DNA of 44,204 bases from UBA3210 sp963610315 (GCA_963610315.1 CAVDMV010000014.1:1-44204), one strand, 5' to 3'; positions 1 to 8,548 are shown, counted from the stretch's first letter. Numbers and translations: made by a program. Notes: generated by a model from the letters alone, not told the origin.

Positions 1-11
1 TTCTTTTTCAA

Positions 12-45
12 GAAAAAAGCATTTATATCAAAGATATAAACGCTT
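12..45 (-). terminator. Intrinsic terminator of the methyltransferase/polymerase unit
   Basis: On the minus strand a 13-bp stem (AAGCGTTTATATC with its partner, one mismatch or wobble) closes a 3-base loop and is followed by six T. It sits just beyond the stop codon of the SpoU methyltransferase, so it probably ends the dinB-yolD-methyltransferase transcript. Confidence 0.75.
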
Positions 46-66
46 AAAAAGGGCTATATTTACTTA

Positions 67-783
67 TTATTTACTTTTTTGCTTATTGAATTCATATAGA
101 GCAATCGCAAGAGAAGAAGGTAAATTTAATGAATCGATTTTATCACTATGAGAGATAATAATACTATTTTCATCGAGTAAAGAATGATCTAACCCAGTCG
201 CTTCATTACCGAATACAAGAGAAGTTAATTTATCTTTCGAGAAAGTTGTTTCTTGTAAAGTCCTCTTCGCTTGCAACATAAATGTTCTTTTTTCATGATC
301 TTTAAAAGAAGAACGATAATCTTCATAAGTTGGAAAATAACTGATATTTATTGAGAAAATCGCGCCCATTGATGCACGTATTACCTTTGGATCAAAGATA
401 TCAACCCCTGGTTTAATAATCGCGATATTAGTAATACCAAATCCTAAACTAGATCTAATAATAGTACCAAGATTTCCCATATCAGAAGGATTAACTAAGA
501 CGATATGATCTTTATTTTCTAATTTTGTGTAATATTTTTTAAAGATACCAATGACGTAACAATTACCTTTTGGAGATAATTTGTTAATTAATTTATCATT
601 GTATTCTATTTCAGTTCTTCCTCTTAAAGAATTAATTAAATTTAATACTTCTAAATTAGTAAATGAAGTATGAACAACGATTTTTAAAACATCATTTGGT
701 CTATTTTTTAATAATTCAATAGTTGGAAAAGCTCCTAATGCGTAAGAATAAAACGCATCTTTTTTATAAGATTTTACTTCCAT
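67..783 (-). CDS. SpoU/TrmH-family RNA 2'-O-methyltransferase
   Basis: This is a SAM-dependent RNA ribose methyltransferase of the SPOUT class, 238 aa. All three SpoU motifs are visible in the C-terminal half: NPSDMGNLGTIIRSS (motif 1, with the catalytic-type Arg), LVFGNEATGLD (motif 2) and SLNLPSSLAIALYE (motif 3), which together form the trefoil knot that binds SAM. The N-terminal part is a short substrate-binding region. The target (23S rRNA or tRNA) cannot be read from sequence. I chose the ATG at 783 because AGGTGA lies about 6 bases upstream; the in-frame GTG at 792 has no Shine-Dalgarno sequence. It lies 40 bases downstream of the YolD-like gene on the same strand, with a possible weak promoter between them. 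Confidence 0.88.
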   Translation of the reverse strand: MEVKSYKKDAFYSYALGAFPTIELLKNRPNDVLKIVVHTSFTNLEVLNLINSLRGRTEIEYNDKLINKLSPKGNCYVIGIFKKYYTKLENKDHIVLVNPSDMGNLGTIIRSSLGFGITNIAIIKPGVDIFDPKVIRASMGAIFSINISYFPTYEDYRSSFKDHEKRTFMLQAKRTLQETTFSKDKLTSLVFGNEATGLDHSLLDENSIIISHSDKIDSLNLPSSLAIALYEFNKQKSK

Positions 784-799
784 TTTAATCACCTAAATC

Positions 800-828
800 A
801 TTATACATTAATTATTTAAATTTTTAAT
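800..828 (-). promoter_or_regulatory. Possible weak promoter for the SpoU methyltransferase
   Basis: The minus strand carries a perfect TATAAT (800-805), but the -35 box 17 bases away is only ATTAAA. It lies in the gap between the YolD-like gene and the methyltransferase. The weak -35 box leaves open whether this is used or whether the gene is read through from the polymerase promoter. Confidence 0.35.
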
Positions 829-1165
829 TAATAAATTGAATATCAAGTAAATTTGTTAGGAAAATCGTTGTATTTTTAATCTTTAGTTTTTTATTTAAAT
901 AATCGATGCTATTAATAATTCCTTCAACTTCTTTAATTTCTCCTAGTGAATAATATTTTACTTTTACGTTGTCGCGGTTATAAGAAGTAAGCTTACAATT
1001 AATCTCTTCAATTTGTTCTTCACTGAGAAGAGGCTTTTCAACATAAGTAGATTCTTTCATTGCTTCTAAAACCATGTCATTAAAACCTTCTAAAGCATCA
1101 AAAGGCTCATACTTTTTCATTCCTCTTTGTGAGGATTGTTCTTCTTTAACTAATTTCTTTCTCAT
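824..1165 (-). CDS. YolD-like protein
   Basis: This small protein of 113 aa resembles the YolD-like family, which in Bacillota is nearly always encoded next to a UvrX/UmuC-type Y-family polymerase. The N-terminal part has the family's RGMKKYEPFDAL stretch (residues about 14-25), which is rich in charge. The C-terminal half (KVKYYSLGEIKEVEGIINSI) looks like the small beta-barrel of the family. Its start codon overlaps the stop codon of the polymerase in an ATGA, so the two are translationally coupled. Its biochemical role is unknown; an accessory function in translesion synthesis is inferred from the gene pair. Confidence 0.8.
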   Translation of the reverse strand: MRKKLVKEEQSSQRGMKKYEPFDALEGFNDMVLEAMKESTYVEKPLLSEEQIEEINCKLTSYNRDNVKVKYYSLGEIKEVEGIINSIDYLNKKLKIKNTTIFLTNLLDIQFIN

Positions 1166-2406
1166 TTTGCGTGTCCTCCAATTTTGTTGTGACGATCAAT
1201 GATAGTTGAATTCTCTAATAGTCCATTTCCTCTTAAAACTGCGTTCATTCCGTATTTTTCTTTAATCGCATCAAGAGTATTATTTAATGTTCTTTTCTTT
1301 TCTTGTTCTTCAATATCACTAAAGATATTTGGTTGATAATAAGAAGATGTAATTAAATCATCAAGCGATAAAGATATTCTTCTTATTGGATAATCTTTAA
1401 TGTTTTCATTAAATAAGACAATTAATGCATTGTAGATATCATCGTTATCATCTGTATAATTAATCAATTGCTTTTTAGTTGAAAACCCACCTTGGATTTC
1501 TTTTGAATAACCGATGTAAATACCTACTTTTCTGGCTAGTTTACCTTCTTTTCTTAAGCGAAAGAGAAGATCATCACTCATTTCACGAATTAATAAAGGC
1601 ATTTCTTTATAAGAATAATCTCTCATTAAGACTTGTCCGTTGGTAATAGAATGATTGACTGGGACATATTTTTCTCTAATGTCTGTTGTATCAATTCCAT
1701 TCGCGTGATCAAATAATTCTCCTCCTTTTACTCCAAATTTAGAGATGAAATATTCTTTTGGTAATTCTGCAACATCTTTTAAGGTGTAGATGCCAAGTTT
1801 ATTTAACTTAGCTTCAGTTGATGGACCAATAGAAAAAATCTTATGTAAAGGAGTAATTTTTTGTAACTTGTTCTTTACGTCTTCATAAGTCCAAACAGCG
1901 ATACCATCTTTACAATGCTTAGATTCAACATCTAAAGCGACTTTCGCTAAAAACATATTAGGTGCAAGACCGACAGTAGTTACTAAACCTAACTCTTCAA
2001 AGATCTCATCCTTAATCATCTTAACAAACTCAATGGGAGTTTTTTTACTCGCGAGAAGATAATGTGTGATATCAATAAAAGATTCATCAATTGAATAAAC
2101 ATGAATATCATCGTAACAAACGTGTCTTAAAAAGATTTTAATCGCTTGAGTAGATACTTCTATATAGCGCGACATACGAGGTTTCGCGAAAATTATATCA
2201 TCCATTTTAGGCAATTCATAAATTCTTAAGCGTGAAGGAACGCCAAAAGTTTTTAAATAAGGAGATACGGCTAGAATAATTGATCCTCCACCTCTTTCTT
2301 TATCGGCGACTACTAATTTAGTCGCGAAAGGATCTAATCCACGATCGACACATTCAACTGATGCATAGAAAGATTTAAAATCGATACACATAATATATTT
2401 GTCCAT
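1162..2406 (-). CDS. Y-family translesion DNA polymerase (UvrX/DinB type)
   Basis: An error-prone polymerase for bypass of DNA lesions, 414 aa. The palm begins with MCIDFKSFYASVECVDRGLDP, giving the first metal-binding Asp and the steric-gate region (FYASVE). YSIDESFIDIT (residues about 104-114) supplies the catalytic Asp-Glu pair. A helix-hairpin-helix thumb (KIFSIGPSTEAKLNKLGI) and a little-finger domain follow. The sequence is closer to the Gram-positive UvrX/YqjW branch than to E. coli DinB, as the neighbouring YolD-like gene also suggests. GGAGG precedes the ATG. A promoter with an inverted repeat around its -10 box lies upstream. Which branch it belongs to needs a tree. Confidence 0.93.
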   Translation of the reverse strand: MDKYIMCIDFKSFYASVECVDRGLDPFATKLVVADKERGGGSIILAVSPYLKTFGVPSRLRIYELPKMDDIIFAKPRMSRYIEVSTQAIKIFLRHVCYDDIHVYSIDESFIDITHYLLASKKTPIEFVKMIKDEIFEELGLVTTVGLAPNMFLAKVALDVESKHCKDGIAVWTYEDVKNKLQKITPLHKIFSIGPSTEAKLNKLGIYTLKDVAELPKEYFISKFGVKGGELFDHANGIDTTDIREKYVPVNHSITNGQVLMRDYSYKEMPLLIREMSDDLLFRLRKEGKLARKVGIYIGYSKEIQGGFSTKKQLINYTDDNDDIYNALIVLFNENIKDYPIRRISLSLDDLITSSYYQPNIFSDIEEQEKKRTLNNTLDAIKEKYGMNAVLRGNGLLENSTIIDRHNKIGGHAK

Positions 2407-2453
2407 AAATCCTCCTAAAAGCGCGAAAGAAAATAAGTCAAGAAAACTTGTTT

Positions 2454-2504
2454 ATTTGTCGTTTTGAATAGGGTCATTATAAGGACAAATCTAGGAAAAA
2501 TCAA
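2454..2504 (-). promoter_or_regulatory. Promoter and candidate operator of the polymerase-yolD operon
   Basis: The minus strand reads TTGATT (2499-2504), a 17-base spacer, then TATAAT (2476-2481). A 7-bp inverted repeat, ATTTGTC (2454-2460) and GACAAAT (2484-2490), brackets the -10 box and start site. A smaller repeat, CAAG-AAAA-CTTG (2439-2450), lies in the leader. Y-family polymerases are usually SOS-controlled, so either repeat could be a repressor site. Neither matches the Bacillus DinR/LexA box (GAAC-N4-GTTC) well. Confidence 0.6.
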
Positions 2505-2566
2505 GTACGGAATTTAATGATAATAAGAAACAATATTTCAGAAAATTTACACTGATTTTAATCTTA

Positions 2567-2595
2567 TTGAAGTGAATATTTAAAACTTGTATAAT
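2567..2595 (+). promoter_or_regulatory. Promoter of the membrane protein-thioesterase-ung operon
   Basis: TTGAAG (2567-2572), 17 bases, then a perfect TATAAT (2590-2595). The expected start site is about 25 bases before the first gene's ATG. The next credible plus-strand promoter is at 6416, so this one probably serves the five genes up to 6406. It is divergent from the polymerase promoter. Confidence 0.75.
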
Positions 2596-2621
2596 TTATA
2601 TAAATTATGAGGAGATTTTTT

Positions 2622-3497
2622 ATGAAAAAATTTAAAATGAGATTTTCATATTTTCTTATCGCTGGGTTAATAGGATTTATTCTTGAAATCGCAAGCTTCT
2701 TTTCTTTTACTAGAACTGATTTAAAAAATTCTTCCTTAACTACTTCTTCAGGCGCGGATAATTTTACTTCTTTCTGCGCATCTAGTTATGTTTATATGAT
2801 CGGCGCTTTCTTTTTACTAGCTTTTGGATTTGGAGTTATTATATGTTCAAAGAAGAATTTTATTTCTCGCACAGGAGGGATATTACTTTCTATTTCAAAA
2901 GCAGTAAATATTTCTAATATTATTGCATTTTTATGCTTTGGTAATGTTAATAGAACTAGCTTATATAGTAATGAACATATTAACTCGATGAATGCATTTA
3001 GTAATATTTATTTTATTTGTATTCTTTTAAGCTCATTCGCGCTTTTCTTAGTTAACTTAGGAATGTATAAAGAAAATAGACATGGAACATTAACTAAATA
3101 TTCTTCTTTAGTAAGTTTATGTACCAATGCATTTATTTTCTTAGTTTTAACTTTTAGTTTAGTAACTGCTTATTCTTTTAAATTATATGATATCTTAACT
3201 AAAATGATGGAACCTAATAAAGCATTAAGAACTCCTTTTGAATTAAAATATGCGACGATGAATACGTTCTCTCTTGGTCATTTAAAAGGTGTTATTAATC
3301 TGGCTGAACAAATTTCTTCTTATAATGGAGTAGGGCCTCTCGCAGAAGATTTTTCTTCTATCCATACATATGCAGTTATGGCTTCAATTATCATCATTTC
3401 TTATATAGTTAATGTTTTTACTAATTTAATTAGTTATGGATTAGTGATGGTTGAATCATTTGATATTAAAAATGATGATACATGCATGGAGATTTAG
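2622..3497 (+). CDS. Hypothetical polytopic membrane protein
   Basis: I do not recognise this 291-aa protein. About six hydrophobic segments are visible: near the N-terminus (FSYFLIAGLIGFILEI), then YMIGAFFLLAFGFGVII, GGILLSISKAVNISNIIAF, YFICILLSSFALFLV, AFIFLVLTFSLVTA, and a C-terminal IIIISYIVNVFTNLI. The loops are short and no catalytic motif stands out. I chose the ATG at 2622, seven bases after GAGGAG; the in-frame ATG at 2607 lies before that ribosome site. It is the first gene of an operon, and its stop codon is two bases before the thioesterase start. Role unknown. Confidence 0.75.
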   Translation: MKKFKMRFSYFLIAGLIGFILEIASFFSFTRTDLKNSSLTTSSGADNFTSFCASSYVYMIGAFFLLAFGFGVIICSKKNFISRTGGILLSISKAVNISNIIAFLCFGNVNRTSLYSNEHINSMNAFSNIYFICILLSSFALFLVNLGMYKENRHGTLTKYSSLVSLCTNAFIFLVLTFSLVTAYSFKLYDILTKMMEPNKALRTPFELKYATMNTFSLGHLKGVINLAEQISSYNGVGPLAEDFSSIHTYAVMASIIIISYIVNVFTNLISYGLVMVESFDIKNDDTCMEI

Positions 3498-3499
3498 TG

Positions 3500-4219
3500 A
3501 TGGGAAAATATTTTTCTACTTATCGATTAACTGTTGGTTGTTTTGATAGTTCTGATCATATTTTAATATCTTCTATCTTAGATTTATTTCAAGATATTGC
3601 GGGAGAGCACGCATTAAACAATGGCTACGGATATGAAGATTTAGTGAAAAAGAATAAGTTTTGGGTTGTGTTAAGAACTAAATATAAAGTGCTTAAAGAT
3701 ATCCCTGAATATGAAGAAATTAAAGTATCTACTTGGACTAATGAACCTAGTAAAATTGATGTTTATCGTCATTATGAAATATATGATAAAGATGATAATT
3801 TATTAGTAATTGGTTCTTCTCAATGGGTGGTAGTTGATATTTCTTCAAGAAGATTAATTAAGATTAATGATGTTATTAACAATAAAGATGATGTATTAAG
3901 TGATATGGCTTTTAATGGTCGATTAACTAAATTAGATGATTTCTCTTTAGATGAGGCTAAGAAAGTAACGTGTACGACACATTATTTAGATTTAGATCAT
4001 AATGAACATGTCAATAATATTAAATATGGTGATTTTATTTTGAATTATATTCTTGAATTACATAATAAGATTATTGATGAATTTCAAATTGATTACGTTC
4101 ATGAAATACGTAAAGATGAAGAATTTAATTTATTTTACAAAATAGAAGGAAAAGAAATTGATATTATAGGAAGAGATGAAGAAAAAGTATTCTTCATCGC
4201 AAAAGTAACATTAAAATGA
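3500..4219 (+). CDS. Acyl-ACP thioesterase (FatA/FatB-like family)
   Basis: A soluble double-hotdog thioesterase of 239 aa, which releases fatty acids from acyl carrier protein in the cytoplasm. The N-terminal hotdog has the family pattern ILDLFQDIAGEHALNNGYGYEDL, followed by WVVLRTKYKVLKDIPEYEEIKVSTW. The second hotdog holds DLDHNEHVNNIKYGDFIL (residues about 165-182), the active-site region with the Asp, Asn and His residues of this family. The start at 3500 is preceded by TGGAGA at a spacing of seven bases. It overlaps ung by four bases (ATGA). Bacterial members act in fatty acid release or membrane lipid turnover; the chain length preferred here is unknown. Confidence 0.88.
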   Translation: MGKYFSTYRLTVGCFDSSDHILISSILDLFQDIAGEHALNNGYGYEDLVKKNKFWVVLRTKYKVLKDIPEYEEIKVSTWTNEPSKIDVYRHYEIYDKDDNLLVIGSSQWVVVDISSRRLIKINDVINNKDDVLSDMAFNGRLTKLDDFSLDEAKKVTCTTHYLDLDHNEHVNNIKYGDFILNYILELHNKIIDEFQIDYVHEIRKDEEFNLFYKIEGKEIDIIGRDEEKVFFIAKVTLK

Positions 4220-4863
4220 ATATGACATTTAAAGAATTAATTAAACAAGAAAGTGAAAAAGAATATTTTATAAAATTAATGGAGTTTGTTAAGGAAGAAT
4301 ATCGTTTAAGAAATTGTTATCCTCCTTATGATCTCATTTTTAATGCGTTTAATTTTAAAGATATTCATGAAATTAAAGTTGTCATTGTTGGTCAAGATCC
4401 TTACCACGAAGTTAATCAAGCTCATGGACTTGCTTTTTCAACGCTTGATAAGAAATTACCTCGTAGTTTAATAAATATTTATAAAGAATTATATGATGAT
4501 TTAGGTGTTACTCGTTTAGATGGTGATTTAACTTCTTGGGCAGAACAAGGAGTCTTCTTATTAAATACTTGTTTAACTGTTCGTGAAGGAGAAGCTAATT
4601 CACATAAGAACAAGGGATGGGAAAAATTTACTTTAGAAGTCATTAAAACTTTAAATGAAGATTCTTCACCAAAAGTCTTTGTTTTATGGGGGAATGACGC
4701 GTTTAAATTTAAAGAATATATTACTAACTCAACTCACGAAGTATTAACTTCTGCTCATCCTTCGCCTTTATCCGCGCGAAGAGGTTTTTTTGGTAGTAAG
4801 GTATTTTCGAAGATTAATGCTTTTTTAGAAAAGAATAATCTAGAAACTATTGATTGGAGTTAA
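4216..4863 (+). CDS. ung: Uracil-DNA glycosylase, family 1
   Basis: It removes uracil from DNA to start base-excision repair. The protein has 215 aa, close to the usual 220-230. VVIVGQDPYHEVNQAHGLAFS (residues about 55-75) holds the GQDPYH water-activating loop. LLNTCLTVREGEANSH follows, and AHPSPLSARRGFFGS near the C-terminus is the DNA-intercalation loop with its catalytic His. The start codon overlaps the thioesterase stop and has almost no Shine-Dalgarno sequence, so translation is probably by coupling; an ATG two codons later (4222) is possible. The pseudouridine synthase starts two bases after its stop. Confidence 0.96.
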   Translation: MNMTFKELIKQESEKEYFIKLMEFVKEEYRLRNCYPPYDLIFNAFNFKDIHEIKVVIVGQDPYHEVNQAHGLAFSTLDKKLPRSLINIYKELYDDLGVTRLDGDLTSWAEQGVFLLNTCLTVREGEANSHKNKGWEKFTLEVIKTLNEDSSPKVFVLWGNDAFKFKEYITNSTHEVLTSAHPSPLSARRGFFGSKVFSKINAFLEKNNLETIDWS

Positions 4864-4865
4864 TT

Positions 4866-5741
4866 ATGTTTAAAGATGTTAGTTATATAGTTAGAAAAGA
4901 TCATAATGGATTAACGATTAAAGAAGTCTTAAAATCTTTTTATGTTGGTAAAGGTAAGATTGAAGAAATTAGAGTTAATCATTTAGCTTATTTAAATAAT
5001 AAAGAAGTAAGTATTGAAACGATTGTTCATCAAGGTGATAACTTAGAATTTTATTCTTTAAATAGAAATGAATATGTACCAATTTGTAATGACATAGATA
5101 TTCTTTATGAAGATGATTCGTTATTAATTATTAATAAACCTAAAGGATTATTAGTTCATGATGATGGAACTAACTCCGATAATCTTTGTTCACGTATTCA
5201 ATATTATTTTTTATCTAATAATATTAATCATGAAGTTTATATCGTTCATCGTTTAGATTATTTGACGACTGGAATAATTATTTTCGCGAAAGATTTTTTG
5301 AGCCAAAGTTTACTTAATCATGAGTTAGATACTCATGAAATTACGAGATTATATTTAGCTTTAGTTGAAGGTAAATTAACTAAAAAAGAAGGTATAATTG
5401 ATCTTCCTATTGGTAAAGACCGCCATAACGCGAAAAAATATCGTGTTAGTTATTCACCTAAAGCAAAAGAAGCTAAAACAACTTATAAAGTAGAAAAGAT
5501 ATTAAAAAATAAAACCTTGGTTAAATTAAAATTATTCACTGGAAGAACTCATCAAATTAGAGTTCATATGGCAAGTATTAATCATCCTTTAATTGATGAT
5601 AAACTGTATAATCCACATGCGAAGAATGATAATTTTTATTTACATTCTTCTGAACTTATTTTAAAACATCCTTTAACTAATAAAGAGATTTATATAGAAT
5701 GTGAACTACCAATTAGCTTTAAAAAAGAAATGGAGAAATAA
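4866..5741 (+). CDS. RluA/RluD-family rRNA pseudouridine synthase
   Basis: It isomerises uridine to pseudouridine in 23S rRNA or tRNA; 291 aa. The N-terminal 70-80 residues form an S4-like RNA-binding domain (GLTIKEVLKSF ... VSIETIVHQGDNLEF). The catalytic domain starts at DIDILYEDDSLLIINKPKGLLVH. IVHRLDYLTTGIIIFAK holds the HRLD motif with the nucleophilic Asp, and LFTGRTHQIRVHMASINHP is the conserved motif III. The start at 4866 is preceded by TGGAGT, which overlaps the end of ung; the longer in-frame TTG at 4854 would lie before that site. Which paralogue (RluD, YlyB, YjbO) this is cannot be read with confidence. Confidence 0.9.
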   Translation: MFKDVSYIVRKDHNGLTIKEVLKSFYVGKGKIEEIRVNHLAYLNNKEVSIETIVHQGDNLEFYSLNRNEYVPICNDIDILYEDDSLLIINKPKGLLVHDDGTNSDNLCSRIQYYFLSNNINHEVYIVHRLDYLTTGIIIFAKDFLSQSLLNHELDTHEITRLYLALVEGKLTKKEGIIDLPIGKDRHNAKKYRVSYSPKAKEAKTTYKVEKILKNKTLVKLKLFTGRTHQIRVHMASINHPLIDDKLYNPHAKNDNFYLHSSELILKHPLTNKEIYIECELPISFKKEMEK

Positions 5742-5752
5742 GGAGAAATAAT

Positions 5753-6406
5753 ATGTATAAATACGTAATATTTGATTTAGATGGAACATTAATTGATACC
5801 CTAGATGATTTAAAGAAAGGGATTAATTTCGCTTTAAAAGAACTTGGTTATAATATTTCTTATACTAAAGAAGAAACTAAATATCTTATCGGTGAAGGAA
5901 CAAGAAATTTATGTGCGAGGGCTATAAAAAATATTCCTCATACAGAAGAAGATGAAGAAATATTATTTAAAGAATTTTCGCGTCTATATAAACTTCATCA
6001 ATTAGATGATACGCGTCCATTTGTTCATGTAGAAGAATTATTAAAATTGCTCAAAGAAAATAATATTAAGGCGGCAGTTTTATCAAATAAAGTTGAACAA
6101 AATGTCATTGATATCTTAAGCCATTTAAAACTTGATTCTTATTTTGAAATAATAAGAGGGCAAAGAAAAGATATTCCTTTAAAACCTAATCCTAGTTCAC
6201 TCAATAATTTAATTTCCGATTTAGGTGCATCAAAAGAAGAAGTTCTTTATGTTGGTGATTCTGATGTTGATATGATTGTTTCTCATAACGCCGAAGTTAA
6301 CGTTGCCGCGGTTACCTATGGTTATCGAGATATTGAATTACTTAAAAAATATAATCCTAACTATATTATTTCTGATCCTTTAGAAATTTATAATATCGTT
6401 AAGTAA
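5753..6406 (+). CDS. HAD-superfamily phosphatase (phosphoglycolate phosphatase-like)
   Basis: A 217-aa hydrolase with all four HAD motifs: IFDLDGTLIDTLDDL at the N-terminus (nucleophile and acid/base Asp), AVLSNK (motif II), a Lys in PLKPNPSSL (motif III) and LYVGDSDVDMIVSHNA (motif IV, metal-binding Asp residues). The alpha-helical cap between motifs I and II places it in the Gph/PGP/PpaX branch. Substrate cannot be assigned; phosphoglycolate, pyrophosphate and several sugar phosphates occur in this branch. AAGGAG precedes the ATG. It is the last gene of the operon that starts at 2567. I see no clear terminator before cysS. Confidence 0.88.
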   Translation: MYKYVIFDLDGTLIDTLDDLKKGINFALKELGYNISYTKEETKYLIGEGTRNLCARAIKNIPHTEEDEEILFKEFSRLYKLHQLDDTRPFVHVEELLKLLKENNIKAAVLSNKVEQNVIDILSHLKLDSYFEIIRGQRKDIPLKPNPSSLNNLISDLGASKEEVLYVGDSDVDMIVSHNAEVNVAAVTYGYRDIELLKKYNPNYIISDPLEIYNIVK

Positions 6407-6415
6407 GATAATTTA

Positions 6416-6445
6416 TTCGTAAAATAAAACAATTTGTTTTATAAT
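6416..6445 (+). promoter_or_regulatory. Promoter of cysS
   Basis: A perfect TATAAT lies at 6440-6445, with a weak -35 element (TTCGTA, 6416-6421) 18 bases upstream. An AT-rich 7-1-7 palindrome, AAAACAA-T-TTGTTTT (6426-6440), fills the spacer. It could be an operator, but it is short and of low complexity and may be chance. Confidence 0.55.
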
Positions 6446-6471
6446 GATTAAGCAAGAGGAGACTTATACAT

Positions 6472-7815
6472 ATGAAAGAAGTAAAATTATATAACTCTTT
6501 ATCAAATAAAATTGAAGTATTTAAACCTTTAAAAGAAGGTGAAGTAACTTGTTATGTATGTGGACCTACAGTTTATAACTATGTTCACTTTGGAAATATG
6601 CGACCAGTTGTTGTCTTTGATGTATTAAGAAGATTATTTATTGAATTAGGTTATAAAGTAACATTTATCTCTAACTTTACTGATATTGATGATAAGATTA
6701 TTAAACAAGCCATTTTAGAAGGGATTTCTGAAAAAGAAGTCGCGGAAAAATATATTGCAGCTTTTGAAGAAGATCGTGAAAATGTTCATGCTTTAAAACC
6801 TGATTATCAACCAAAAGTTACTGAAACAATGGATTTAATTATTAAATTCGTTAGTGATTTAATTGAAAAAGGATACGCTTATGAAACTGATGGAGATGTC
6901 TATTTTAGAGTTTCTAAGATTGATGACTACGGTTGCTTATCAAAAATGAAGAAAGATGACCTCTTAGTTGGTGCGAGAATTGATGAAAATTCAAAGAAAG
7001 AATCACCTTTAGATTTTGCTTTGTGGAAAAAGACTGATACAGGAATTAAATTTTCTTCCCCTTGGTCAGAAGGTCGCCCTGGTTGGCATTCAGAATGTGT
7101 TGTTATGATTAACTCAATTATTCCAGGTGGAAGAATTGATATTCACGGGGGAGGATTTGATTTAAAATTTCCACATCATGAAAATGAAATCGCTCAAGAG
7201 CAAGCATTAAAAGGTCATAAAATCGCGACTTATTGGATGCATAATGGCTTTATCAATATTGATAATGTTAAGATGTCTAAATCTTTAGGCAATGTTAAAC
7301 AAGCAAAAGAAATGATCAATCATTACGGGGGAAATGTTGTTCGATATATCTTAGTTAATTCTTATTATAGAACACCTGTTAATTTTAGTGATGATTTAGC
7401 TATCGCGGCTAAAAAAGAACTAGATAAGATTGAACAAACTTATCAAAAACTTGCGATTCAAATTCAAGTTAAAGGTGGAGATATTAATTCATTTAACGGT
7501 GATTTAACATATGACAAATTCTTAGATGCATTATGTGATGATTTAAATACACCTAATGCTTTAACGGAATTATATGCACTTGTAAAAGAAGCAAATATCG
7601 CTTTAAGAAATCCTTCAGTAACTGTCGATGAATTAGAAACTAAATTCTTCACTTTAAAGAAAGAATTAGAAATCTTAGGCTTAGTATTTGATACTCACAT
7701 CTTAACTAGTGATGATGTAGAATTATACAATAAATATAACTTAGCAAGAAGTGAAAAAGACTTTGAACATGCGGATATTTATCGTAAAGAATTAATGGAA
7801 AGAAAGATTTTATAA
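6472..7815 (+). CDS. cysS: Cysteinyl-tRNA synthetase
   Basis: Class I aminoacyl-tRNA synthetase that charges tRNA-Cys; 447 aa, slightly shorter than the usual 460-470. CYVCGPTVYNYVHFGNMRP carries the zinc-binding Cys and the HIGH-type motif (HFGN). GRPGWHSECVVM and GGGFDLKFPHHENEIAQ supply the other zinc ligands, and KMSKSLGN is the KMSKS loop. GAGGAG lies upstream of the ATG. One base separates it from rlmB. In Bacillus the mini-RNase III gene lies between cysS and rlmB; here it is absent. Confidence 0.97.
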   Translation: MKEVKLYNSLSNKIEVFKPLKEGEVTCYVCGPTVYNYVHFGNMRPVVVFDVLRRLFIELGYKVTFISNFTDIDDKIIKQAILEGISEKEVAEKYIAAFEEDRENVHALKPDYQPKVTETMDLIIKFVSDLIEKGYAYETDGDVYFRVSKIDDYGCLSKMKKDDLLVGARIDENSKKESPLDFALWKKTDTGIKFSSPWSEGRPGWHSECVVMINSIIPGGRIDIHGGGFDLKFPHHENEIAQEQALKGHKIATYWMHNGFINIDNVKMSKSLGNVKQAKEMINHYGGNVVRYILVNSYYRTPVNFSDDLAIAAKKELDKIEQTYQKLAIQIQVKGGDINSFNGDLTYDKFLDALCDDLNTPNALTELYALVKEANIALRNPSVTVDELETKFFTLKKELEILGLVFDTHILTSDDVELYNKYNLARSEKDFEHADIYRKELMERKIL

Positions 7816-7816
7816 T

Positions 7817-8548
7817 ATGAAAGAATATATTTTTGGTAAAAACACTCTTGCGAATGCTTTAAAAAATAATCAATCAATTAAAATTGTTTATATGAGTCCT
7901 TCTTTTCAAGATGATAGAGTAACTAAATTATTAAAAGAAAAGAATATCCCTTATGAAATTAGACAAAATAATGCATTGTCTTCCTTAGTTGGTAAAGATA
8001 AAAATCATCAAGGCATAGTCGCAGAAGTAGAAGAATATCATTACTTAACTTTAGAAGAAATGATTAATAACTTAAAAAATAAAGAAAATCCATTACTTGT
8101 TATGCTCGATGGACTAGAAGATCCTCATAATCTAGGAGCGATTTTAAGAAGCGTTGACGCGCTTGGTGGTGATGGAGTTGTTATTGGGGCAAATCGCCAA
8201 GTAAGACTTAATTCTACCGTCGCGAAGGTTTCTACCGGTGCGATTGAATACGTCCCTTGCGCGATGGTTACTAATTTAAATCAAGCTGTACAAAAACTTA
8301 AAGATGCAGGATACTGGATTGTTTGTTCTGATGGCGAAGCTCGTCTTGACTATCGAGAAGTAGACTACAATATGAAGACTTGTTTAATTATTGGTTCAGA
8401 AGGTTTCGGCGTTAGCAAATTACTCCTCAAGAATAGCGATTTTGTCGTTAAAATCCCTATGGTTGGACATGTTAATTCCTTAAATGCATCAGTTGCATGT
8501 GCATTATTTTTATCCCAAATTTATAATTGGAGGAATCCTATAAAATGA
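7817..8548 (+). CDS. rlmB: 23S rRNA (guanosine-2'-O-)-methyltransferase RlmB/TrmH family
   Basis: SPOUT methyltransferase of 243 aa. The N-terminal substrate-binding domain starts EYIFGKNTLANAL and includes KDKNHQGIVAEVEEY, typical of RlmB (Bacillus YacO). The catalytic domain has LEDPHNLGAILRSVDALG (motif 1), IIGSEGFGVSKLLLKNSD (motif 2) and SLNASVACALFL (motif 3). It starts one base after the cysS stop with only a poor ribosome site inside cysS, so coupling is likely. Its stop overlaps the sigma-factor start (ATGA). Position between cysS and the sigma gene matches Bacillus yacO. Confidence 0.92.
   Translation: MKEYIFGKNTLANALKNNQSIKIVYMSPSFQDDRVTKLLKEKNIPYEIRQNNALSSLVGKDKNHQGIVAEVEEYHYLTLEEMINNLKNKENPLLVMLDGLEDPHNLGAILRSVDALGGDGVVIGANRQVRLNSTVAKVSTGAIEYVPCAMVTNLNQAVQKLKDAGYWIVCSDGEARLDYREVDYNMKTCLIIGSEGFGVSKLLLKNSDFVVKIPMVGHVNSLNASVACALFLSQIYNWRNPIK

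Noticed and set aside
6426..6440. AAAACAA-T-TTGTTTT palindrome as a defined operator
   Set aside because: It is made almost only of A and T, is short, and such sequences arise easily by chance at this base composition. It is kept only as a remark on the cysS promoter.
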